Assembly (NCBI GenBank): GCA_026874595.1
Contig: CM049306.1
Coordinates: 34,614,019-34,678,018 of the forward strand
Origin: Sipunculus nudus
Lineage: Eukaryota; Annelida; Sipuncula; Golfingiida; Sipunculidae
Direction of reading: 5' to 3'
DNA length: 64,000 nucleotides
Shown here: positions 11,712 through 24,124 of the stretch, one piece after another
How positions within the stretch are numbered: the stretch's first letter is position 1
How the letters are laid out: every line of letters begins with the position of its first letter
Notes under the pieces: generated by a model
What the model was told of the DNA's origin: nothing
The model's input: only the letters and a program-made list of their open reading frames with translations
Database searches by the model: none
Position numbers and translations under genes: made by a program

Positions 11712-11838
11712 TGTTACGGGATGACGAAAAAGCGGACCGAACTGCTAGCGAAGCAGTTGGTTCGTCGGACTTGTACCGACCTGGGTTCGACTCCCGGATC
11801 GGCCCAGAATTTCCCCTAATTTATTTGTCTTCGTAACA
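11712..11838 (+). repeat. right LTR of the TRIM with tRNA-like segment
   Basis: 127 bp with perfect TGTTACG/CGTAACA termini. Within it a T-arm can be folded: 5-bp stem CTGGG/CCCGG around the 7-base loop TTCGACT, equivalent to a strong Pol III B-box (GGTTCGACTCC). Just upstream GTCGG-ACTTGTA-CCGAC folds as a 5-bp stem with a 7-base loop, like an anticodon arm. Upstream of that, TAGCGAAGCAGTTGG resembles a D-arm/A-box. The left LTR keeps GGGTTCGACTC but its stems are degraded. Confidence 0.7.
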
Positions 11839-14800
11839 GTATTCGTTTCCTCATAAATGTAATCATATATTATTATTTAAGTAGCAGTCGAGTGTAAAAT
11901 CGAGGAACCATTTTATTCTGATTTCAATATTCTTATCATGTTAATGGGCAAAACTAGAGGAACATGTAAAAAATTGAGAATTGGTGAAGAAAAGAATCAA
12001 TCATTTAAAAAAATTAACCTAATAATTGTTAATTTATTTTATTTTTTTTTTTCATATTCTTTCATAACTTCCGAGGGATCGATTCTTTTCTGTTTCCAAA
12101 CTGTTGAAAACGAAAGAATGCAATAATTACATTTTACGTAAACATTTCAATCGCGGGTGCATGTCTTATTTTGAAATATGTATAACATAATATTAAGGAG
12201 GAAAATGAGAAGCATACTCAAGTAAGATATCGGGTTCTCAAACTGTGTCTCAGTTTAAGTTTATGAAATCTGTTATCTGCAAACGATTCGACCATGAAGC
12301 ACACCTGACTTTGTTTGTTGTTTATAACTTTACGCTATATAGACTTAAATAAACAAGACTATTATATGTCTTCAAGTTTTACGATCATCCCCCTTTAGAT
12401 AGTGCCACGTGTTCTGACGGTGTGCAAACCGTGAATTTAGGTTAAGTAAAATACAAAAAAATGGTCTAGTCTCCTGTAAAATTCAATTTGTTACATAAGC
12501 ATTCATAACAGGGACTTTAGACACCTGAAACTGGTTCTTGGAATCATTCCGTGCACGGTGTAGGAATGAATGAGTTTATTTATTATAGTGTTATGTACAA
12601 TAATACAATAACAAATACAGTAAACGTCTGCTTTTAGTACCCAATCCTTCCAGGGGTTTAAATGACACTCAATACTCTAGGCGATTATGGTAGTACAGAC
12701 GTACAAACAGATTTTTTCTAATCTCCTATGCGTCTGGGATAAAGCTTCTGTAACAGACGGTAGTATGAGCTGTTGGCAAATACAATACATGTGCTCATGA
12801 TGACAGACAAAAATGCAGCGGAGGCCATTCTGCCCCCCCCCCCAGTTATAAACACGTGGATATAAATAAGACCGTCGTGCAGTCGGCGCCCTTTGGCTTA
12901 TCTTTATGAAAGGTCCAATGAACCAGCTTCATAAATAGACCTCAGTTATCGGAACGGGTTCCTGTTTAAATCGAGTCAGGTACCGTGGCCTGGGAATGAA
13001 TGATACACTAGTGATCAATCCTGAACATTTTACATGAAAGATACCTCTGTTTACTATAAGAAGTAGATATTTCATGATACAAGATATATGAGTGGTATTT
13101 GACACGTAAAAAGAAAAATCATTAAAAACTTATATATTTAACTCTGATTACATGACTTTATTTTCCAATATTAATATATGCGGTCTTGGTTTGCTGCTGT
13201 GGTGTATAATCAGACACGTTTTCATCAAACCGGTCATCCTTACAAAAAAATCCTAATTTAAATAATGTATTTATTCACACATTACTGATTTGATTTAAAG
13301 CGTTATTTTCCCTTATCGCTAGCTTAAATTCTCATTAAAGCGTCTCGTGGGAAAATAATTGATACACCCTCGTCCATTTAAATGATGGATTACGAAATTT
13401 GCCTTGACTTGGAACAAGAAGACCCTTGTGAAACCCTATTATTATTTGGCTTATTGCACATGAAGAACTCACTTAATGGAGCTCATGTTTAAAAAACACC
13501 AAGAAAAAAGTGTACAAACTGAGTTTAACGAGAATAAAACAACGTTTTAACTATTTTGCAGTCTGCCTTGAAGTGAAATTGAGATGGCCACAGGTGATAC
13601 TATTATCCTCATGAGCACCCCATCATTCTGCGGTTACTGTTTGGTCATGGTTCTTTCTTTTCCTTATAATATTTTATGGTTTTCAAAATAAAAATGCTGC
13701 TTTTTGTGTCTCATCTATAATGGCAATTAGAAAAGTTCAAAGAAACCAGTTGCTCCTAAAAGTAACACTGACAATAACACAGGAAATTACATGAACAAAA
13801 TTTTGAAAGGAAACTAATTTTATTAAGAAAATATTGACTAAATGACATTTTTGTAAATAAATTTGTTTCTGATATGAGTAGTCGCATAGATAATTGTTTC
13901 CAATTGAAATCATACAATAGCAAAACATGACGTATATTAGGTATAAATTGTGATTGAAAATGATAAAACTTAGGGATAGCTTTTGTTTCCTCCTTAGACA
14001 TGTCCATCTTTTTTACCAAAGACATTAGTTTCCTATTTTCTTCTTGCAAAGGAATCCTGTTATTCAAGGGTTAATTTTCGCTCTATTTTGCAGAGAAACA
14101 AATTTGATTTGGCAAATAATTTGTCTATAATTTCCAATATTTACGTCTTTGCACAAAACATTTGCCTCTCACAAACTTTGAGGTCTAGCAAGTGACATTT
14201 CCCTTATTATATATGGGAATTGATACAAAGGAGAACATCAACTGACTAACCTAATTGTTTTTATTTTTCATTGTCGACTATAAATATAATAAAACTAACG
14301 CACTTTTCAAAGTTATACTGCAGATAAATCCTTAAGCCGTTAGAATGACATATGACCAACAGTTATGTGAACAAAAATTTAAGATTTGGCTAAGAATGTC
14401 AAAAAGAAGGTGAATTTTGAAGTTAATAATTTAGATTTATAACTTACAAACTTTACTTGGTAAAACTCTTATCTAATACTTAGTTCCCAGACTATTTAAT
14501 AAAGATGTCTAGTGTGTCTGTAAAACTAATTTTACGTGGAAAATATCACCAGAAGAAACCAATTCGGTTTTGCCATTTGTGATAATGAGCCCGGCCTACC
14601 TGCTTCCAGTATTATTCATTTATATACTGTGTACCAAGACAACACTTTCTTTTTTACCAGAATAATGTTTTCCAGGAAGCAATGTTGACTAGAGTTCCAG
14701 CATTTAGTTTTTTGACAGATTGTCCCAATCTCATTGATTTTGTCGGCTGCAATATTAAACCAAAAGACGGACCAGGTTGCTTCATACCGCCAGATTCGAT

Positions 14801-15059
14801 CGGTATTTGTTTACAAGATATTTTCTGCTAGTTGTCCTACTGTATTATTACTTCTGGAGATGATATGAACGTCATCATTTCGGAGATGAAAATCGTGTCT
14901 CTGATGTTAACTTTTGTGTAGATATCCAATCAATCATTCTTCATCTGTTGTGACGTACTTCGCAGTTTCACTACCGAATATAATTTAGAGTAAGCCAAAT
15001 ATTTGTGCTATTCTGCGATTTTCAGGTAGGAGATGAAAAGCATAAGATTCAGAATTTTT
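11839..15059. other. intergenic, no gene recognised
   Basis: AT-rich, with a C11 tract ending near 12842. The minus strand of 13756-15000 has several short, interrupted coding-like frames (one begins around LQEENRKLMSLVKKMDMSKE at about 14067) in different phases. They may be a decayed gene or transposon but match no family that can be named. Confidence 0.4.
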
Positions 15060-15420
15060 TTAAGAGGATGTAACCACCTCCAATTATTTTTTCAATGCTA
15101 ACTTAACTACGTATATGTTCATCTGCCGAACTCTATTGCGGTTTCGGACTACGTGACCGGGCAGTATCACACGCTTCCTCTCATTTTATTCCTGGCCTCT
15201 ACCAGGCCCGGTGACTACCGGAGGAACTCTCGACAGGCGCACTCGTTTATGAGTTAATTACGGCCTTTGGGCACGGCCTTCCCATTAAGCCTGCAGAGCG
15301 CTCACCCTGAGTGGGGGCCGACCGTGAAAAATCTCACCGCCTTGGCTGAGATACGAACTCACGATCTCCCGGCATTGCGTTCTGTGCTTTCGGCTGTTCA
15401 TCTGATCCACAAAAGCCGGT
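15060..15420 (-). mobile_element. tRNA-derived SINE, copy A
   Basis: Read on the minus strand, the head has an A-box-like TGGATCAGATGAAC and a B-box-like GAGTTCGTATCTC. A conserved body follows (GGTGAGATTTTTCACGG, CCCCCACTCAGGGTGAGCGC, CTGCAGGCTTAATGGGAAGG), then a tail (ATATACGTAGTTAAGTTAGC, GGAGGTGGTTAC). The body and tail match copy B at 32330-32655 closely in the opposite orientation, and the tail matches copy C at 40207-40436. Length is about 360 bp. Confidence 0.8.
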
Positions 15421-15607
15421 AAGTTTCAGAAGATAATCTGAAGCTGAAAAACTTTTATTTTTTAAATAAAACAGATAAAATGACATAATCAGGAGCAATA
15501 TTATTCTTTTCTTTCACAATATCGGTTCAGTTTTGCTTTATATAAACATTTCCCTAGCATAACAATCACAACACAGCCTCAGTACCTCACATACGGCTGT
15601 TCAACAC

Positions 15608-15670
15608 CTTGTTATGGCTCTGCGTGCTGGTTAACACAGTCCACGTATGTCTGTTTACCATAACAAGGCC
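15608..15670. repeat. inverted repeat containing dispersed motif copy 2
   Basis: CCTTGTTATGG (about 15608-15618) and CCATAACAAGG (about 15658-15668) are perfect 11-bp inverted arms. They enclose the 39-bp motif also found at 416-454. Likely a small inverted-end mobile fragment. Confidence 0.55.
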
Positions 15671-16038
15671 GCGTGACCGGAGGTCCGATTGAGAGTCGCA
15701 GCACGCGATGTTTCAGCCAGCGGGAACATGAATTACATTTTTGGACCATGTCAGTCAGGGCATCTCCTTATTGACACGTGTTGTAGCACGTGTTGTGCTT
15801 ATGTTTACACCTGTGATCTCGCCCGGTCCACTGTTTTTAACACTCGTTTACAGGAGTAAGCAAACGGTTTAAGGGCAATTTTTTTGGCAGGTACAAATCT
15901 ATTTTAATGGGAAGAAGCTATTTTTCGTGTCAGTTCAACATGCTTTTTCGGTGATTAGCCCCCTATAAATAAACATATTTCATTACGCCGTTATTTAGAG
16001 GTGAAACACCGAACACCGACAGCTTTTTGTGGCACACA
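15671..16038. other. intergenic
   Basis: Contains the word CACGTGTTG twice (about 15776-15797). No gene or repeat family recognised. Confidence 0.5.
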
Positions 16039-16584
16039 TTACGTACAATTCATTGAGAATACACTGCAATCATCGCAACAATTGTCTACCTCAAGTGTAC
16101 ATTTTACTTTAATATCAATTACCGCTAAGGCCGAGCACAAAAAAAATATTATTCTACGGACTATGCGAATAAAAATATGGTGCGGGAGGGCGAATTTTAT
16201 TTCTTTTGTTTTGTAACAAGTCGATACACAATAAGTGGAATTTAACCAGGTTGTCCAGATAATGCAATTATTTCCTTCAGTTCTGGATATGGTGTATATG
16301 TTAAACACAAATTGTTGATCCATTTTCCAAAGCTTTAAAAATTCTATAAGAGAATGGTGTTTTTGCAAAATAAGCGACGTTACCAAGGACCTCGTCTTCA
16401 TTTGCGAAAAAAAATTGATCCATGAAACATGGGAGCGGCGAATCTCAGGAGATCTCATGAAAACTTTTGTTTCGCTGAATTTGACTTTTCTTATACCCAC
16501 TTTGGCAACAAGGATAATTTCTTTTTTTTTTTTTTTTACTTTAAACAATTTAACATCGCTGTCTGGTTGGTAATCTATTAACAT
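16039..16584 (-). CDS. uncharacterised 181-codon ORF
   Basis: ATG-initiated, 181 codons, starting MLIDYQPDSDVKLFKVKKKK, in AT-rich DNA. It is the longest open frame in the window outside simple repeats and transposons. A 16-base A-run encodes a Lys run near residue 18. The C-terminal quarter is basic then hydrophobic (FIRIVRRIIFFLCSALAVI), possibly a membrane segment, and is followed by Cys-rich residues. No domain is recognised. No TATA box, donor site or poly(A) signal is obviously linked. It could be an orphan gene, an exon or a chance frame. Confidence 0.25.
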   Translation of the reverse strand: MLIDYQPDSDVKLFKVKKKKKEIILVAKVGIRKVKFSETKVFMRSPEIRRSHVSWINFFSQMKTRSLVTSLILQKHHSLIEFLKLWKMDQQFVFNIYTISRTEGNNCIIWTTWLNSTYCVSTCYKTKEIKFALPHHIFIRIVRRIIFFLCSALAVIDIKVKCTLEVDNCCDDCSVFSMNCT

Positions 16585-19500
16585 ATCATGTGTCTTTGGT
16601 CCGCATATCTATCAGTTCGGATATGTTAAAATTAATTTCTATTTACATCGTGCCAAAATGATTATATTTCCTTAAATGAAAAGGAAAAAAAAATATTTCA
16701 CAATCTCTACTTTGACAGTTATCACAAAAATAATTGTCCTGCAATTAAAAATATATAACATTTTCTTTGTAGGTAAAATATCATGCATAAATATTTGTTG
16801 TAACACTTGCAAGCGAATCTCCGAGGTTATATATACAAGGGGGACTTGTTAAAGGGTTATTTGGATATTTGGTTTTCCAAAATTTCATCAACATTTCAAA
16901 GTGCCCCGGTTGATGAATTATAATGGAGTATCTTTCATATATGTTTGAGAAATGAGCGATTTAAGTTCATGTTTATAAATTTCACGTCTTCTGTCATTTT
17001 ATTAGTGTTTATTCCTCGATATTCTCCATGTATATATTCCTGAATGTTTTACCCGCGTTTATGCCTGGATAAATTTGAAAGACCTGGTCAAAATCATGTA
17101 TACACAGAACAAAATCGATCCACGAATATCAGAATTTAGTTATCAGCTGGAACAGGGTCCCTGTAGTAATTGGTTGCATCCTGTTCATGATAGATTTGCA
17201 TGCAAAAGTCTCTCATATCATAACAAATTATTTGGGCAAATGCCATCGGAATTCCCTTTTTGACATCATGAACGACCTGAAATGTTTCAGATAATTAAAT
17301 GTTCGAGAAAAGTCATATTTTTATACATTTCTTTTACAATTGTTTTACTACCAACAATTACAATGATTGACATTCACGTCTCTCTCATGCTTGCAAGACT
17401 TCCTTGGGAAAAGACCCTTCATCCGTCCATGAACAAAAATAATACATTATGCGTAAAAGACAGTTTTACACTTACAAAGAGAATGCGCATTACAAAAACT
17501 AAGCATATGGCTTGTTAATATGAATTACATTGATACAGTTTAAATGACAGACCCCTTCTGTAATCGATACGCCAGTGACGTCATCGGTTTCCTTTATTCG
17601 ATCCTTTAGGAACCTTGAACGGTGTAAATACAAGAAACAGATAGTGAATATATTGAATAACTGTTTCCTGCACGCAGCTGAATAAGATTCCCTGAGATCA
17701 ACAGGTAAATTGAGTATTTAGTGAATACGATATCCAGAACACGATATTTCACAGGTTTAAGGTGATATCTGGCTAAGTTTACAACAGGCTGTCAAAAAAC
17801 TAGAAGATTATATATCACATAAATGTGTTCATCGGCATTCAGTTATCTCTTTATGATTGATAAATACAACAAAGATGGGCTCGTTTGCTTTAAAAATAAT
17901 TTTTTGTTTCGATTAGTTTCTTCATAAACCTCTATTCGCATTTCAAATTAGCAAATACTTCTTTTTTGTTTGGCTCAGTAGCCCCTTCTGGGATTTTTTT
18001 GAATTTCTAGGCCTCAACCATCTTAAAAATTGGTAGACAATACAAAATTTGAACATCCTCTAAAAACTTGCAATATATTAGTTTTATTCTGAAATATTTC
18101 AAGCCAGCCTTGAATCCTCTGTGAGTTCATAGCCGGGCTCTCCTGCATATTTAGTTATTTATTCACTGTGTGTGAACGGTGGAAATATTTTGACAATTTA
18201 CAAAGTTAAGTTATTCAGGGTGCAAAATTAAGTAATTCAGATTATATAGTCTTTTCCACCAAGAGGTGCATATTGTAATTTGGAAACGTAACATATAACT
18301 GTACCAATATCCTTTCCCCGTGCATATAAACTTGATATACCTAGGTACAGCAAAAGACGTTTTACATTACTACATATGGAACTCATATAACAGCCTGCCG
18401 TCCATCTGTTAGACACCGATGTGTGTACGATTACCGGGGCAGGGTTTACATGAAATTAACAACCGAACACCTGGTTCACGTGAAATGAACCACTGAACAT
18501 CTGGACCTAGAAATCTATACCTGAAATTGACCACCGTCCATGCCTGCACCAAAATCAATCAACGACACTGATTTCAGCTATTCACGAAAACGTGAAATTT
18601 ACAGAGTCTGTTCCAAAAAACAATCCGTGTTTATGATGTTTAATATATAATTATTTATTTTCATTACGGGATAATACCTAAATATATTATTGATTCAACG
18701 TTGTATTATTTTCATTCCATAATATTAGAGCTGAAGTTTTAAAATCAGTTTCCATATGTGATGGTCCTTGACTTTGACACTTTAACTGTATACAGACTGA
18801 TCTTAGAGCTCGTAGAGAATGTAGTGATTTAAATGTCTAGAAGAAAACCTAATATTGCAACCTATATATTCCACGGAAAGCCAATGAAGGCCAATAAGGG
18901 CAGGCTTTATGTAATCTCGCCGTTTGCTTTTTGTGATAAGTCGGGCTGCTGTATTTTGTAAATGCTGGAGTCTTTCAGTTAATTAATTTGTATTCCATTT
19001 AACAGAATGTTTGCATTATCAAGTCTACAGACTAAACTTAAATTCCGCAAGCATCAATCGTTATATATAGTCTTAACTTTCCATAGATAAGGAACTATCT
19101 TGAAGTACACCCACATTTTAACGTTGCCATAGATGCACTTAATGTGACGTTATAAATAGATTTTGTGTTCACGGCACAAACTGAAGGCTACCTTTCATCA
19201 TTCACCTTCTGGTACAAGATGTCCTTGGGCTCGTAACTGTTCTGGAGTGTTAATATTTACATAACCTTTCCAGAAAATTGATGGAACAGACAAAATGTGG
19301 AGGAATTAAATCGAAGAATGAATTTTCATTTTAAGTATTTGTTAGGATACATATTCAATGGAGTCCATACCATACTATGTGGCTGCACTACATGCGTAGT
19401 ACGATACGATCTGTAATATGCGACTGCATTAATTTTTGCGCAAGTTATCTAAACACATACACAAATAGAAGATTGAAATACATCCCTTCCACGTGAATGA

Positions 19501-19960
19501 GGAAATGCGACTATCGTCAGCCTATTTCCATTTTCGTTCCTAAAACACAGCAGGCCGAACACACCCATTGGTTGCAAGTAAAATGTCATATTGCGACATG
19601 TAAATATGTTGATGTTGGTCTATAAGATCGTGGTCTAAAATGGAAATAAAATGAAATAAAATGGAAACCAATTCCTCAAAATATACTTAACAAGAAGTGT
19701 ATGTTATACAACGACTCTATCATTTTGCTGTCTACAGCCAGGCGGTGACCCTTTCGGCTTCATGATGTGTATAAAATATGTGATATGTGTTTATGTGAAC
19801 ATAGAATGAAATGTAAACATAATATGAAACGTCAGTGTATGTATTGATTTCACCGTTCGATCTGTGACGTTCTGTGAGACAAACTAAATAATTTGGGAAA
19901 TAATTGAATGTTCCGTGATAAACAATTAATGTAAATACAAGAACTGGAAAGTAGAATGTG
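16585..19960. other. intergenic, nothing recognised
   Basis: AT-rich sequence. Frames up to 78 codons (17282-17518) show no motifs. No repeats beyond short A/T runs. Confidence 0.55.

Positions 19961-20007
<47 letters not shown>
19961..20007. repeat. (TA)n microsatellite
   Basis: About 23 TA units. Confidence 0.97.
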
Positions 20008-20010
<3 letters not shown>

Positions 20011-20279
20011 GTATTTGTAACAATGTATCTACAAGATACAACATTGTATACTGGAAATTTGAGTTTCCTTATATCTAATAGTCATGAAAATTCTAAAAAC
20101 TATATGAACTATGACATATTAATATGGCACTCGCATGTAAAACATGGAATTTATACTCGTGTTACACTGTTACTTGGTTTGTTATTCACTGTTATAAGTT
20201 TTAAAGTGGTCTATGATGTCAATGATGAAACCTATTTTCTCCTTAATAAAGAAAAATCACAATTTTGAGACATCATAAA

Positions 20280-20450
20280 TGAGAGAGAGAAAAAAAGGAG
20301 GAGAGAGAGAGAGACAGACAGCGAGACAGACACACAGACAAAGAGACAGGCGGACGAGCGGATGGACGAACGAACTGACAGCATGCAGACAGACAGGTTA
20401 ATAAAAAAAAAGAGAGAAACAGAGAGAGAGGCAGAGAGGGTAAGAGACAT
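20280..20450. repeat. purine-rich compound repeat
   Basis: GAGAGA, GACAGACA and GGAGGA words run for about 170 bp with almost no pyrimidines other than C. Ser/Leu/Val repeat frames on the minus strand are products of this tract. Confidence 0.85.
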
Positions 20451-22221
20451 ATAAAAATCGTCAGTGATTGAGAGTGAGAGTATTATAGGCAAGCCAGTGA
20501 AAGTGTTACACAGAGCCCGTTAGACAGACGACATGGAGAAAGGACATACAAAGTGACACTATTATAGGTTTAATGGAAGAACTATAGGGAGACCTTGAAT
20601 AAAAAACGCGGTTAATATATTATATTTTAGATTATTTGGTGAGATATTTCTTTAAATTGACCAATATCGCTGAAAACACGGAGAAAAGGTGGATGTGATT
20701 ACATGCTGCAGTTGATTGCTATAGGTAGCTTTTATGGATGTTGCTATTTTGGTGTAGAATATTGATTGTAGCATCGCAGGCGTTTACATGTGTTGAGGCC
20801 TCAAGCGGATTTGAGAGCTAAACAGGTTATCTCAATGACTTGTTTTGCGCCCCTTTTATCCACGGGTAAGACAAAACCTATGAGCGATCCCACCATATCT
20901 AGGATGAAAGGAATCGCTAGAACGTTGCATCAAGGTCTCACGTGCCCGCACGTCATTGTGACGTCATATCACCTGCGGCCAGACGCATAAGGAACCAAGA
21001 TAGCTTGTGCCTTCACACCTCTGAGAATTAAGTGTGTTTTCTGAGAGGGGTTGTCTGTGACTCAAGTATGGATGTAATAGACCGATTATAAAGTATTAAT
21101 CCAAACAAGAACTTTAAAAGCCCGTCAAAGTATAACCAGTCACGAAATTGTATGAATATCGCTGAAGTTAATCTCCAGAACACTGTAACATTTGGGTTCT
21201 AAAATCTTAAAAATAAATCTGTTTTGATGTGTTTGGTCAAATCCTTCCATATTGTGGAAAGAAAAGCATCCTGGCCCGATTGATATGTATTTTTAATATT
21301 TGTCTAATTTATGGGTTAATTTTGCTAAGTGATATAATGAGGTTTGTTATGTAAAAAGGAGGTTTTTAATAACGATTGAAACAAATAGAGGAGCAAATTA
21401 AGTTTTATTTACCGAGCATGGCGATACGGTGATGACACACATAAAAAGATACGCATATATCATGTTAAAAAATACAGAAAGGGCATAGGTGTGAGGAGAC
21501 ACATATACATACAAACACAAAAGATACACGCGCATACGCACACACACACTATACAAAAAGTGTTAAAAGAAAATATAGTGTAAACGAGTCAGTTATAATC
21601 AGAGCCAATTCTTAAATATAACTATAATTTTTAATCAATCTTTAATCATATTCTAACGTTGATCTTTAAAATATTTACATTCAAAGGGGTATTGTCTAGA
21701 TCAATACACAAAATATATACAAAGAATATATACATTATAAACGAAATAGTTGATTATATAAAACTGTACCTGTGACAAAGAGGACTGACTCATACAGTAT
21801 ATATGTCCTCTCAGTATTAACATTATGGTTAGAAGGTTTTATGGTGCAGACACTGTACAATAAGAAAACTAAAATTACACTTTTCACGATATAGAAAAGC
21901 AAAATAATAAACATAGAATCATAAAAATGAATTTGAAAATTATTAGTATGATTCTTAAATGGAGGAAAATATTTTTTCATACGACGTAACATTAAATCAT
22001 TTCCTTCATCTGGTAAGCTCAGAGGATATTAACTATATATGTTTCTATTTGTGTCAGAGGATTTGAGTACGGGCAACCTGTAGCCATAAACAAGATATTC
22101 CAATACCCCTGGCACAGTACATCAAAAACATACGGCAATACCCATTCCTGGGAGTGCTTTGTACCATAAACTTTAGTCGGCGGCCATATGCCGCAAGTTA
22201 TTACATACCATCATTCCCTTT
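20451..22221. other. intergenic, nothing recognised
   Basis: AT-rich, with a short ACACAC-rich patch at 21505-21550. No gene recognised. Confidence 0.5.
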
Positions 22222-22593
22222 ATGACTGATATCTTTGGCTGTCCTACGACCGGATATAACATGAAAAGTAATTTCTGGTCCGACATTCACATAGAGCCAT
22301 GTGTTCTTTTAATGTTACCCGCGAGCCTACCAGATGCCGCAGAGAGGGTACTGAAAGTGTACTTGTTTGCAACAGAAAAGGATGTCGGTCGTCGTATACA
22401 AGACCACCAAGGGACCGCGACATACACTGAAGTGCATTGTTTACTCATCTGGGCTATTTGGGCGGGCCTTATTTCGATCGCACAAGCATATTGCGTCACA
22501 ACTCTTCGAGCGTGTGTTTTGATAATACAAACAGGCCTTCTTGGCTTTAAGGGGTATTGCTTGTATTCTTTTAATTTAATGTGTTATTTTTAA
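22222..22593 (+). CDS. unrecognised 123-codon ORF
   Basis: ATG-initiated frame in a locally GC-richer patch. It starts MTDIFGCPTTGYNMKSNFWS. A hydrophobic stretch (CLLIWAIWAGLISIAQAYCV, around residues 74-93) could span a membrane. No family is recognised, and the minus strand of the same patch is also open for 70 codons, so coding direction is uncertain. No splice or poly(A) context was identified. Confidence 0.2.
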   Translation: MTDIFGCPTTGYNMKSNFWSDIHIEPCVLLMLPASLPDAAERVLKVYLFATEKDVGRRIQDHQGTATYTEVHCLLIWAIWAGLISIAQAYCVTTLRACVLIIQTGLLGFKGYCLYSFNLMCYF

Positions 22594-23433
22594 TTTATTA
22601 TATATCCCAGAATCCTTCTTTCCTAAGCATCATCAATGTTTAATTACCGGGACAAGCATTTATTAAGCACTGATTATTTATTGCACACTTAGAATGTAAA
22701 AATCATGACCCTCCTCTTTAAATTTCAAATACCCTTAAATACACTTTTACCCTTTATTTTTCAGTTGCTTTTATATTACTTCCCTCTTCACTATTCAAAT
22801 AATATAAAAAACACTCAAACCCTTTGCGGCTCAGCTAATTTTTAGATATCTTTGGAAAATTAATTAATATTCTTTATACTAATATTGCAGGGTTTAAACG
22901 CTTCCTTACCACAACACATTTTCATCTGTTACTGCAGCAAAGATTTCCTTAAGAAGAATGAACATCTTTATAACTGAAAACAAATCATAAATGTTTATAT
23001 ATCTGACCTAGGATCATATAGTTATCCATGTGCTAAGCCAGTAGGGACTGGCAATTAGGGCAGTATAGTTAATGACTATTTTTTTTTTCTTCTGTTTTCT
23101 CAAACCATTTTTTGTTTGATCTTTTGTTTGAAATTTGAGAAAAATATTAGTCTTAGGTACCTGATATTTATTTAGACTTTGACCTTATTCCTTAGCCTGT
23201 ATCCACTCCGTAATCTAGATGCCCCATTTTTTGCTCATTTGCGGGGTCAGAGGGAGGATTCCAGCGATTACATATATCTAGTAACATATTTGAATATGAA
23301 CATATTAGAATATATAGAAAGAATAATGGTTAGCAATTTACGTCAAATTTACAACAGTGATTCATACATTAAAACCATGCAAGGTCGTCTCTTTTTTCGA
23401 CCAATTAAAGCATAAAGGCCTAGTTTTTATTTA
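22594..23433. other. intergenic, nothing recognised
   Basis: AT-rich sequence without recognisable features. Confidence 0.5.
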
Positions 23434-24124
23434 TAGGGCTGCGCGATATTATCGATATAACGTTATATCGCAATATGGTGATCGCGATACAGTATACAAA
23501 TATCAATATTTTTCGATATATTGTTAAAAAAGCCTAAAACCGATTTTGTTAAGTAACATTCAAATCTGTCACAAATTTATACATCTAAATGGGTGGGATT
23601 AATGACAGGCTTAAAGCGAAGGCCGATGGCCTGATGTATCATAGATCAAAGGTACTTCCCAAGAAAAAAATGCAATATCTGCTCGATGACTGATTGGTAC
23701 TGGAGTGCAGAACACGGCCATAATGGTTGGTTGATCATTAATTTACTCAACTCAAATCTTATGATACATGCCGTAAGATCAAGTGTCAAGTTAACAGTGC
23801 TATTGTTTAAGAAACGTTAACTGTCCAAAATCTCTAATAAACAAGTTATTATACACATATTGGGGCTAGGAAACCTTTTTTAAAAGGTTTCTTTGAGTTA
23901 TGTCCATAACAAGTAAATACCTTTCAAGTATTATTGTCATATTTCGGATTCGAAATAAACTGCTCTGGAGAAACGTGCATTGTCTCTTTGTATTAAGCAT
24001 GAAAGAGAATGATTAATTATACTAATATTAATACTTCGCAATACAAATTGCAACACGTATCGCAGTACGCTACCTCATACCACATTATATTGCAATGCAA
24101 TATTTGGAGGTGATACCCTGCCCT
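23434..24124. mobile_element. hAT-like MITE with CGATA-rich ends, copy 1
   Basis: The left end reads AGGGCTGCGCGATATTATCG and contains an 18-bp perfect palindrome (CGATATAACGTTATATCG, 23453-23470). The right end, reverse-complemented, begins AGGGCAGGGTATCACCTCC. Internal words (TCGATAT..TTAAA..GCCTAAAA and GGATTAATGACAGG-like) recur in the element at 41863-42246. The right-end sequence recurs at 48905-48985. Ends of this style are typical of non-autonomous hAT elements; an 8-bp duplication could not be confirmed. Confidence 0.6.

Larger units (their letters stand above)
11442..11838 (+). mobile_element. complete TRIM (miniature LTR retrotransposon) with tRNA-like LTRs
   Basis: A 397-bp element with all diagnostic LTR-element parts in order. 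These are a left LTR (11442-11589), a PBS starting 3 bp later (TGGGGGCTCGTC, 11593-11604), about 120 bp of internal DNA without coding capacity, a purine tract (AAGAGGGGGTG, 11701-11711), and a right LTR (11712-11838). The right LTR has perfect 7-bp inverted termini TGTTACG...CGTAACA. A 4-bp duplication GTAT flanks the element (11438-11441 and 11839-11842). The two LTRs are clearly homologous but diverged and differ by indels, so the insertion is old. The PBS matches the core used by tRNA-Pro-primed retroelements. The element must depend on proteins from a full-length relative. Confidence 0.85.

Noticed and set aside
14650-14960. Reverse-transcriptase-like remnant on the minus strand (a DDV followed by a hydrophobic, polar pattern)
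   Set aside because: The similarity to the YADD region of LINE reverse transcriptases is too short and interrupted by a stop. Flanking conserved blocks are absent.
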